From positions 1-64,000 of the forward strand of contig CABUGV010000003.1 of the NCBI GenBank assembly GCA_902491215.1: a stretch of 64,000 bases of DNA, read 5' to 3'. The position numbers and the translations under genes were made by a program. The stretch is from 43-108 sp001915545. GTDB lineage: Bacteria; Bacteroidota; Bacteroidia; Bacteroidales; Bacteroidaceae. The notes beneath the pieces were generated by a model. That model was given only the letters and a program-made list of their open reading frames with translations, did not search any database and was not told where the DNA came from. Of the stretch, positions 8,082-15,134 are shown in pieces (position 1 is the first letter of the stretch; each line of letters opens with the position of its first letter).

Positions 8082-9006
8082 CAGCAGTTTGAAGGAAGAG
8101 TGGAACAGCACGGTGGAGATGTCCAAGAACGGCACCTTCCTTTTCAACCGTTCTTTCATGGAATATCATTCAGACCGCTTTGAAGATTGTTCTCTGATGT
8201 TTTTCGATAAAAAACGGTGCATAGCCTGCTTGCCTGCCAATATAGACAGAGCAGGGCGGGCTGTCTATTCACATCAGGGATTGACTTACGGAGGTTTCGT
8301 GATGCTTCCGCGGGTAACAGGGGGGCAACTTCTTGAGATGTTTTCTTCTGCATCCGATTATTTCAGGAGCGAACTGAAAGCACATACATTGTTCTATAAG
8401 CCTGTACCGCACATTTATTGCCACTATCCGTCAGAAGAAGATCTTTATGCTATTTTCCGTTCGGGAGGCAAACTTGCGGCCAGAGGACTTTCGTCAGCCA
8501 TTCCTCTTTCTTCAAGAATCCCGTTTACGGAATCGCGCAAAGGAGGAATACGCAAGGCTAAGGCTTCAGGGCTGCGTGTGGTTTGCGTAAACGACGTTGA
8601 GGCCTATTGGCATCTGCTCGACGAAACATTGACAACGTGCCATTCTGTACATCCTGTGCATACAGCCTCGGAATTAAAGCTGCTGATGGAGCGTTTTCCT
8701 GACAATATAAGATTATATAATGTATTTGCACCTGACGATCGACTTCTCGGCGGATGTCTGCTTTTTGTAGACAAGAGGGTGGTGCATGTTCAGTATATAG
8801 CCGCAAATGCAGAAGGCAAATCGTGCGGAGCTCTCGATTTGCTTTTCAACCATATCATATCTGAGGCCGGCTTCAAGCAGGAATACCTCGATTTCGGAGT
8901 TTCTACAGAAAAAGGTGGAACAGTACTCAACGAAGGCCTGCTTTTTCAGAAAGAAGGATTCGGCGGACGCGGAGTAGCTTACGACACCTATGCCGTAGAG
9001 CTTTGA
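8062..9006 (+). CDS. FemAB-like GNAT family acyltransferase
   Basis: A 314-residue protein with the two-lobed Acetyltransf_6/FemAB-like arrangement: an N-terminal lobe with TFLFNRSFMEYHSDRFEDCS, and a C-terminal GNAT-like core including LLGGCLLFVDKRVVHVQYIA and LDLLFNHII. In related Bacteroidota clusters such proteins follow WxcM-like isomerases and are thought to N-acylate the amino-sugar nucleotide. That role is inferred here from the 20-bp overlap with the isomerase. Substrate and acyl donor are unknown. Confidence 0.78.
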   Translation: MELIPYNSSLKEEWNSTVEMSKNGTFLFNRSFMEYHSDRFEDCSLMFFDKKRCIACLPANIDRAGRAVYSHQGLTYGGFVMLPRVTGGQLLEMFSSASDYFRSELKAHTLFYKPVPHIYCHYPSEEDLYAIFRSGGKLAARGLSSAIPLSSRIPFTESRKGGIRKAKASGLRVVCVNDVEAYWHLLDETLTTCHSVHPVHTASELKLLMERFPDNIRLYNVFAPDDRLLGGCLLFVDKRVVHVQYIAANAEGKSCGALDLLFNHIISEAGFKQEYLDFGVSTEKGGTVLNEGLLFQKEGFGGRGVAYDTYAVEL

Positions 9007-9059
9007 TGCGTTTCTGATTTTTTTGCGTACAGCATTGATTTTATAGTGGTGGCAGTTGC

Positions 9060-10169
9060 TCAGTTTTTTCTTGGGCAACTGTTCCAGAAATCAACATATT
9101 GTTTTGCCACTTTTACATGGTCGTGGTGGCGTCTGATGTATTCAACGCTTTCTTCAGAAAGTTTCGGTATCAGATTCTTGTTCTGAACAAGCCATTCCAG
9201 TTTTCTGAATACATCGTCTTCGTTCGGCAGTACGTTGATGATTGGGCGCAATTCCGTTTCACCCAATATGCTGTAGTTTTCTTCCTCGCCGCCTCCGACT
9301 AGAATCAGGCCTTTAGCCATGGCCAGAAGTGCATTCATGGCAGGCGTGTAGGAATAGAGCTGGTCGAGTATGGCATCGCTGCTGTCCATGAGCGTCTTGT
9401 ATGTGTCGAACGGAACAGACTCAACCTTTACTATTTCGCATTCGTCGGGGTACTTCGCTTTCAGCCTCTCAAGAGCCTTCAGCATTATGTCTGTACCTTT
9501 ATATTCGCTTCTGAGTTTCTGTATCCCTATGAAAAATCTGACAGTCTTGTGGCCGTCATGCTTTATAGGTTCTATGCTCCCCATATTTATAGGGAAGGGG
9601 ATGAACCTGAGCTTGTCGGCATAATACGGTCTGTAGCACACATCATATTCATATAATCCGGAAATGATGCCGTCGCAGTCTTCCGCAACGCGGCGGTTGA
9701 GTTCGCCTTTGGCTCCGTACAGCCAGTCGCGTATGAACAAGGCATTTTCGCCGCCGGTGCGCTGGCGGTCGCCGATGTTGAAGTCCGAGTAGCGGAAGGT
9801 TTTGCAATCCATTCCGGCTTTCACCCAATAATAGTCCATACCGAAAGCACCCATGAATAGTTTTCCGTTGTTCTTTCTTACATATTTGTAGAACGGATAC
9901 ATCTTTTCTGCTTTCAGACTCAGAAACATCGGATTTATTATCTGTACGATGTCGTATCCTTTGAGTTTAGGCAATGTGCGTACCACGTCGAACATGTATC
10001 TGGCTGTGCCCGCAAAACCAAGCGAAAGCCTTTTCAGATTTATGTCTCTTCGGTAGTTTTTCCAATTGTCGCCGTCCGACACCACGGTCACGTCGTGGCC
10101 GAGTTCGCGCAATCCTTCAGCCAGTGTCCAGTGCACGTTGCTGTATTCTCCTAGCAGTAGTATCCTCAT
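9060..10169 (-). CDS. GT4-like glycosyltransferase
   Basis: A 369-residue protein of GT-B type. The N-terminus MRILLLGEYSNVHWTLAEGLRELGHDVTVVSDG is the usual nucleotide-fold entry of GT4-like enzymes. A middle VRFFIGIQKLRSEYKGTDIMLKALERL matches the start of the C-terminal Rossmann lobe, and the donor-site region holds AILDQLYSYTPAMNALLAMAKG...GGGEEEN. The classic E-x7-E is replaced by a GGGEEENYSI variant. It is probably cytoplasmic and membrane-associated, adding a sugar to a surface polysaccharide. It converges with the GNAT gene, whose modified sugar may be its donor, which is inference. Confidence 0.8.
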   Translation of the reverse strand: MRILLLGEYSNVHWTLAEGLRELGHDVTVVSDGDNWKNYRRDINLKRLSLGFAGTARYMFDVVRTLPKLKGYDIVQIINPMFLSLKAEKMYPFYKYVRKNNGKLFMGAFGMDYYWVKAGMDCKTFRYSDFNIGDRQRTGGENALFIRDWLYGAKGELNRRVAEDCDGIISGLYEYDVCYRPYYADKLRFIPFPINMGSIEPIKHDGHKTVRFFIGIQKLRSEYKGTDIMLKALERLKAKYPDECEIVKVESVPFDTYKTLMDSSDAILDQLYSYTPAMNALLAMAKGLILVGGGEEENYSILGETELRPIINVLPNEDDVFRKLEWLVQNKNLIPKLSEESVEYIRRHHDHVKVAKQYVDFWNSCPRKN

Positions 10170-10245
10170 TTCTTTTTTATATGTATTTGGGTGACTTCTA
10201 TTTCTGTTTTATATAATTAATGTATGCATTATATCTTCGGAGTGG

Positions 10246-10869
10246 CTATTTGTCGTCGTCTTCTCTCAGCACAGGCAGTGACAGATGGAATCTTATGGCC
10301 AGATAGCGCAGTGCTATGACACCTATGCCGGCTGTTGCCGTGCATATCATTGTGTCCAGTCCTACTTCCTTGCAGATGAAATATACTATTCCTCCGAAGA
10401 TGCATGCCATCGCGTAAATCTCTTTTCTGAAAATCAACGGAACTGTGCCTACCAGTACATCACGCATGACACCGCCTGCCGCACCCGTGATTGTACCCAT
10501 GATGATGGCTGTCCAGAACGGGAATCCAAGCTGTTCTGTTTTCTGTATTCCCACAATCGTAAACAATGCCAGACCGAGTGTGTCGAACAGCAATATGGTT
10601 TTCCTTTGTTTGCTGGTGCTCTTGTATCTGTGCTGAAGAATTCCGTAAACGAGTGCCAGTGCAGATATTATAAGATAAAAAGGATTGCGCATCCAGAAAA
10701 TGGGCAGCCCCAGCATGATGTCGCGTATCGTTCCTCCGCCTATGGCTGTGGCCACACCGACCACGTATGCTCCGAACCAGTCGAAATTCTTGGACGATGC
10801 CGTTTTTATTCCGCTGACTGCAAATGCGAATGTACCTACAATTTCAAGTATAATGTTGAATGTGTTCAT
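10246..10869 (-). CDS. trimeric intracellular cation (TRIC) channel family protein (UPF0126)
   Basis: A 207-residue inner-membrane protein with seven hydrophobic helices. The duplicated signature GGGTIRDIMLG (about residues 43-53) and AAGGVMRDVLVG (about 129-140) marks the UPF0126/YadS-YicG family, prokaryotic relatives of TRIC monovalent cation channels. A related bacterial member has been reported to take part in glycine transport, so channel versus carrier is open. The gene stands alone between the glycosyltransferase and the transglycosylase. Confidence 0.9.
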   Translation of the reverse strand: MNTFNIILEIVGTFAFAVSGIKTASSKNFDWFGAYVVGVATAIGGGTIRDIMLGLPIFWMRNPFYLIISALALVYGILQHRYKSTSKQRKTILLFDTLGLALFTIVGIQKTEQLGFPFWTAIIMGTITGAAGGVMRDVLVGTVPLIFRKEIYAMACIFGGIVYFICKEVGLDTMICTATAGIGVIALRYLAIRFHLSLPVLREDDDK

Positions 10870-10938
10870 TGCTGTTGATATGTTAAAGTATTAATTTTCA
10901 GAATAGATTTTCATTTTTTTTCTTGATGATTCTTCCTT

Positions 10939-12147
10939 CTAGTGCTTGATTTTTGTCCTGTATTCGTGCCATCTTGCAAGGATGCTGTTAACGTAGTTGA
11001 ATGTTTCGCTTCCTCGGAAATATCCGTGTTCCACAACAGGATCGTTGTAGTAGCGGCTTTCGCTCATGCAGAGCACAAATTTGTCCACATTGTCTTTCCA
11101 TACATCGGTTCTTTTGCCCGATTTCCCTGCAAGGCGACGTGCATCGTCCACGTGTCCCGGACCTGCATTGTATGCGGCGAGCACAAAACATGTTCTTTCG
11201 TTTTCGTCAGCAATGTCTGCATAATGATTCTTCAGGAATCTTATGTATGCCGATGCACCTCTGATATTTGCTTCTGGGGAGAAAATTTCGTTTTCTGCAA
11301 CATTGACTGTCCGTGCCGTCGACGGCATGAGCTGCATAAGTCCCATGGCGCCCATCCATGAAACAGCTTGTGCATCGAAACCTGATTCCTGATACGACTG
11401 TGCGGCCATGAGCCTCCAGTCCCATCCGCATTCGCGTGAGTACTTCTTGAACAGATGGTCGTAGTCGGATATAATGCCTTTGGCAACGCTTCTTATCGGA
11501 CTGTGTACGTTCATTCTCGGTACGTAAGTTCTGCTTCGTCCTCCCGCTGTGGTGCGAGGCAGGGATATGTCGAAGAAAAGTTTCTTGTTGTCTTTCAGCC
11601 ACGAATCTAACGAGTGTTCCAGTTCCTGCGAGCTTTTCCTCACAGCCCAGGCCGTTTTTCCCTGTCCGGAAATCGTATTGTCCTTCTGCATCTTGCCGAT
11701 GCTGTCCATGAACTGTGTTATCTCGTCTTCACCGCAGACAGAAAGGTCTGCATCCTTGAGTTCCGATACACTTGTTGCACAGGCTATGATGTCGCCGTAT
11801 CCGTCTGCCAGCTTCTCTTTCAGTTCGTTAACGCTTCTGCACACTTCCACGCGAAGGCACACGCCTATGCTTTTGGCATATTCCTCTGCCAATTTGTACT
11901 GGTAGCCGAAGTTTTCTCCTCTGAATTCAAAAAAACTGTATGGACCGTATAAGGTAAGTATTATGAGTTCTCCGTTGTTCTGTATGTCCGTGAGATCAAA
12001 CTGCTCTTCATTCTGTGTTTCCGTGTAGTTGAAAATGTCGGGGCCGTCCTGTTGCTTGGCATTTTCGCATGAATATAGCGATGCTGAAACAATGAGCAGG
12101 CAAGGAAGTGCATGCTTGCAAAATGCAGTTTTCAAATTGTTCGGCAT
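10939..12147 (-). CDS. MltF-like lipoprotein lytic transglycosylase
   Basis: A 402-residue lipoprotein. I start at the ATG at 12147 because it puts a signal sequence directly before the lipobox (ASLYSC, Cys27). The longer reading would add 20 polar residues. Residues 57 to about 220 resemble an extracellular solute-binding (SBP_bac_3) domain. The SLT domain follows with catalytic Glu in AAQSYQESGF (Glu254), GLMQLMPST (269-277) and AAYNAGPGHV. It would cleave peptidoglycan at MurNAc-GlcNAc bonds from the outer-membrane inner face. The binding domain looks shorter than the full two-lobe module. Confidence 0.88.
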   Translation of the reverse strand: MPNNLKTAFCKHALPCLLIVSASLYSCENAKQQDGPDIFNYTETQNEEQFDLTDIQNNGELIILTLYGPYSFFEFRGENFGYQYKLAEEYAKSIGVCLRVEVCRSVNELKEKLADGYGDIIACATSVSELKDADLSVCGEDEITQFMDSIGKMQKDNTISGQGKTAWAVRKSSQELEHSLDSWLKDNKKLFFDISLPRTTAGGRSRTYVPRMNVHSPIRSVAKGIISDYDHLFKKYSRECGWDWRLMAAQSYQESGFDAQAVSWMGAMGLMQLMPSTARTVNVAENEIFSPEANIRGASAYIRFLKNHYADIADENERTCFVLAAYNAGPGHVDDARRLAGKSGKRTDVWKDNVDKFVLCMSESRYYNDPVVEHGYFRGSETFNYVNSILARWHEYRTKIKH

Positions 12148-12325
12148 CGTATATGATTTAAAATGATTATTTCTTCGGATGATTCTGTTCCACAATGTCT
12201 TATGCATGGCCGTAGGATACGTTCCCTTCTAAATAGCCTGCTAATTTAGCACTTTTTATTCATAATGTCTGCTTTTTCTCTTCGTTTTGCACAGCTCGAT
12301 TTTTAGTCTTATATACCAATGGTTG

Positions 12326-12391
12326 TAATTGCGGGCGCCCGCAGTATAATTTGCAAGCCCTCGGAGTTTTTCCTGCGAGCCCTTGCAATTG
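12326..12391 (+). repeat. 22-bp-period intergenic array A (three units)
   Basis: Cores GGGCGCCC (12333), AAGCCCTC (12355) and GAGCCCTT (12377) start exactly 22 bp apart. Each is preceded by T-GC (TTGC, TTGC, CTGC) and followed by GC or GG and a short A/T stretch. It shares core and flanks with arrays at 27448 and 56737. It lies about 210 bp upstream of galE. Confidence 0.75.
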
Positions 12392-12531
12392 TGCCGGCAG
12401 GGGATTGTGCGGATGAGGCCCGGCAGGTGCTGTGAGACGGCGTGCATACAGGCTTTCTGCATGTGCCGGTTGGTTTCCGAAGCCGCCGGAAAGGAAAAAA
12501 ACGTTGCTTGCCAAAAATAAAACTGCTATAA

Positions 12532-12562
12532 TTGATTGCTAAGCGAAATTTTTATATATTTG
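12532..12562 (+). promoter_or_regulatory. galE promoter
   Basis: TTG (12532-12534), exactly 20 bp, then TATATTTG (12555-12562), an ideal Bacteroidota promoter. The predicted leader is about 30 nt. Confidence 0.75.
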
Positions 12563-12599
12563 CTATATCAAAAAAATTAAACATATAAAAATACATAAA

Positions 12600-13640
12600 A
12601 TGAAAGAGACGATTCTTGTAACTGGCGGAACCGGTTTTATTGGTTCGCATACGACCGTTGAACTTCAGCAGGCCGGATATAATGTTGTAATCGTAGACAA
12701 CCTGTCTAATTCAAGTGCATCTGTTGTTGACGGAATAGAGAAAATTACAGGCATCAGACCAGCTTTCGAGCAGGTTGACTGTTTGGACTACGACAAGCTT
12801 GAGGGGGTATTCAAGAAGTACGGCGACATAAAGGGTATCATACACTTCGCAGCAAGCAAGGCTGTGGGCGAATCAGTACAGAAACCATTGCTCTATTACA
12901 AGAACAACATCGTATCGCTCGTAAATCTTCTCGAGCTCATGCCTAAGTATGGTGTTAAGGGTATCATCTTCTCTTCTTCATGTACAGTATACGGACAGCC
13001 TGATCCTGAGTTCCTTCCTGTAACTGAGCAGGCTCCTATCAAGAAGGCTGAAAGTCCTTATGGAAACACTAAGCAGATCAACGAGGAAATCATACAGGAT
13101 ACAGTAAAGAGCGGTAGCCCTATAAAGAGCATCATTCTCCGCTACTTCAACCCTATAGGTTCACATCCAAGCTCTATCATCGGTGAAATGCCTAACGGAG
13201 TGCCTATGAACCTCATACCTTATCTTACTCAGGCTGCTATCGGTATACGTGAATGTCTGACTGTGTTCGGTGACGACTACAACACTCCTGACGGAAGTTG
13301 CATACGCGACTACATCTATGTTGTTGACCTTGCAAAGGCTCACGTAGCTGCTATGGCACGTATCCTCGACGGAAAGGCTGAAGAAGATGTCGAGATATTC
13401 AACATCGGTACAGGACACGGAGTTTCAGTGCTTGAGCTCATCAACTCTTTCGAAAGAGCTACAGGTGTGAAGCTCAACTACAAGATCGGTCCTCGCCGTG
13501 GAGGTGACATCGAGGCTATCTGGGGCAATGTTGACAAGGCTAACAAGGTTCTCGGATGGAAGGCTGATACACCGCTCGATGACATCCTTCTTTCTGCATG
13601 GAATTGGCAGAAACACCTCAGAGAAGAAGGAATTCAGTAA
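12600..13640 (+). CDS. galE: UDP-glucose 4-epimerase
   Basis: A 346-residue extended short-chain dehydrogenase that interconverts UDP-glucose and UDP-galactose in the cytoplasm. It has the NAD-binding GGTGFIGSH (9-17), FAASKAVGESV, SSSCTVYG (125-132, catalytic Ser127) and YGNTK (Tyr154, Lys158). It also has the LRYFNPIG and GSCIRDYIYVVDLA substrate-side motifs. Length is typical. The gene has its own strong promoter. Codon use is enriched in C-ending codons relative to neighbours, consistent with high expression. No other Leloir genes are adjacent. Confidence 0.96.
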   Translation: MKETILVTGGTGFIGSHTTVELQQAGYNVVIVDNLSNSSASVVDGIEKITGIRPAFEQVDCLDYDKLEGVFKKYGDIKGIIHFAASKAVGESVQKPLLYYKNNIVSLVNLLELMPKYGVKGIIFSSSCTVYGQPDPEFLPVTEQAPIKKAESPYGNTKQINEEIIQDTVKSGSPIKSIILRYFNPIGSHPSSIIGEMPNGVPMNLIPYLTQAAIGIRECLTVFGDDYNTPDGSCIRDYIYVVDLAKAHVAAMARILDGKAEEDVEIFNIGTGHGVSVLELINSFERATGVKLNYKIGPRRGGDIEAIWGNVDKANKVLGWKADTPLDDILLSAWNWQKHLREEGIQ

Positions 13641-14050
13641 TTTGAGGTAAAATTTAACGATATTTCGTGAACATAAAATATTCCTACTACGTTTTATATA
13701 TGCAATTTGCCTTTTATCGTTGATAAGCCTATGCGAATATGCTTGTAATGATTCTTGGGATGCCGTAATTTTTGAATGCGGTGTTTGATGCTCAGGAGAG
13801 GCAGAAATGCAATAGTAGTTTTGTCGTGTTTTATTTTGTGTTTGTGTTGTGGCTATCCTCCTGCGTGAGCAAGGGGATAGTCTTTTTTTTGCCGGATTCG
13901 ATTTTTATGTTGAAGATCTGAAGCTATGGAAGTGCTGCTCACTTCTTTGCAAAATGATTTTGTGATAGCATTATTTTATTTTGTAGATAACTGCGTTTAG
14001 CCGGATTCAGAAGTTCCAATCGTAGATCTGTTAAGTGAAAAGAAAAAATT
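13641..14050. other. intergenic region after galE, possible 3' UTR or small RNA
   Basis: About 410 bp without a convincing protein gene. The plus strand ends at a strong terminator (13853-13890), 213 bp after the galE stop, so galE either has a long 3' UTR or a small RNA ends there. From 13891 to 14050 I see nothing further. Confidence 0.5.
13853..13890 (+). terminator. intrinsic terminator, plus strand
   Basis: CTATCC (13853-13858) pairs with GGATAG (13875-13880), extended by one wobble and one more pair. The stem is followed by TCTTTTTTTT. It ends the galE transcript or a small RNA. Confidence 0.85.
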
Positions 14051-14088
14051 AAGCCCCTGAATGTAGGGTGTCCTATATTCAGAGGCTT
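14051..14088 (-). terminator. ispE terminator
   Basis: A 16-17-bp near-perfect stem (14051-14067 / 14072-14088) with a GTGT loop. On the minus strand it is followed by AATTTTTTCTTTTC. It lies about 75 nt after the ispE stop. Confidence 0.88.
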
Positions 14089-14163
14089 ATTGTGTTGTTG
14101 TATTTTTCTATTCGGTTGCTTTTCGTTGTTTACAATGTGAAAAGCAGTCGCAGGTGTTGCTGA

Positions 14164-14991
14164 TTACAATTCTCTCAATCTGCAGAAGTATCCGGCAAAA
14201 ATTTCTTCTACATGGCTTATGGCGTCATTGAAGATTCCGTATACGGCAGAACCGCTTCCTGACATTGATGAGTATTCTGCACCGATGTCGTACATCTTGT
14301 CTTTTATTGCCGCAATTTCAGGATATTTCTGGAAAACGCTTGCTTCAAAATCATTCTTGATGTATTTCTTCCATTCTCCTATAGGTTGCTTTACAAGCTC
14401 ATTGAGGTCGTATTCCGGCTTTTGTGGAACTACGTTGGCGTAGGCATCTTTTGTAGATACGAAAATGTCAGGCTTTACAAGAAGAATATATTTTCCCTTT
14501 AGATTGACCTCTGTTTCCTTGAATTCATTGCCTATTCCTGTGGCAAATGCAGGTTTGTTCTTTATGAAGAAGGCACAGTCGGCACCGATTTCAGAAGCAT
14601 ATTCTTCCATCTTTTCGGTAGATAATCCCAGATTGAACATCTCGTCCAGCATTTTTATAGTAAATGCGGCATCGGCTGAACCTCCGCCAAGTCCTGCACC
14701 GGTAGGGATGTGCTTGTATACGAATATATTTATAGGTGGAAGCTGGAAATCTTTTTTCAGTTTCTTGTAGGCCTTGACCACCAGATTGTCGTCTGGTCCT
14801 CCGTCGAGAACTGTGCCCGAAACTTTGAGCTGGTAGCCGTTTTCGGGTTCTGCACCCTGTATGGTCTTTATTTCTACTGCGTCCAAAAGATTGATTGGAT
14901 AGAATATGGTTTCCAGATTATGGTATCCGTCTTTGCGCTTCTCAACAACGTTTAGTCCGATGTTTATTTTTGCATTTGGATATGTTATCAT
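14164..14991 (-). CDS. ispE: 4-diphosphocytidyl-2-C-methyl-D-erythritol kinase
   Basis: A 275-residue GHMP kinase that phosphorylates CDP-methylerythritol at the 2-hydroxyl, the fourth step of the MEP isoprenoid pathway. It starts with the family signature PNAKINIGLNV (Lys8), then the ATP-binding PTGAGLGGGSADAAF (96-110), ASEIGADCAFFI (catalytic Asp region) and C-terminal SSMSGSGSAVYG. Length is typical. It is flanked by its own promoter and terminator, so it is monocistronic. Confidence 0.96.
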   Translation of the reverse strand: MITYPNAKINIGLNVVEKRKDGYHNLETIFYPINLLDAVEIKTIQGAEPENGYQLKVSGTVLDGGPDDNLVVKAYKKLKKDFQLPPINIFVYKHIPTGAGLGGGSADAAFTIKMLDEMFNLGLSTEKMEEYASEIGADCAFFIKNKPAFATGIGNEFKETEVNLKGKYILLVKPDIFVSTKDAYANVVPQKPEYDLNELVKQPIGEWKKYIKNDFEASVFQKYPEIAAIKDKMYDIGAEYSSMSGSGSAVYGIFNDAISHVEEIFAGYFCRLREL

Positions 14992-15023
14992 AGTTTTTCT
15001 TACAATTTAAATTCAACATTACT

Positions 15024-15031
15024 CAAAGTTA
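15024..15031 (-). promoter_or_regulatory. -7 box (TAACTTTG) of ispE
   Basis: The minus strand reads TAACTTTG, 32 nt before the ispE ATG. No clear -33 TTG at the expected distance. Confidence 0.5.
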
Positions 15032-15103
15032 ACATATACTTTGCAAATTCTTACATCCTTTGCCGTTAAAATGATTTGCGGTCGGCTAAAAAAGATAATT
15101 TTT

Positions 15104-15134
15104 ATGATGTCCCATTATCAGAATGGGACATCAT
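15104..15134 (-). terminator. dnaB terminator overlapping the 3' coding end
   Basis: A perfect 13-bp stem (15104-15116 / 15122-15134) with a 5-nt loop. On the minus strand AAAAATT follows. The upstream arm is formed by the last dnaB codons (encoding NDVPF) and the TGA starts in the loop. Confidence 0.85.

Larger units (their letters stand above)
12148..12599. other. 452-bp intergenic region upstream of galE
   Basis: Divergent promoter region between the transglycosylase and galE. It holds a three-unit 22-bp array (12326-12391), then an unusually GC-rich stretch to about 12495 with several short inverted pieces (GCCGGCAGG, CCCGGCAGG, GCCGCCGG), then the galE promoter. No credible gene is seen in it. 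Confidence 0.6.

Noticed and set aside
12256..12514. 68-84-codon minus-strand frames upstream of galE
   Set aside because: Their composition reflects the GC-rich repeat patch, with no start context or domain.
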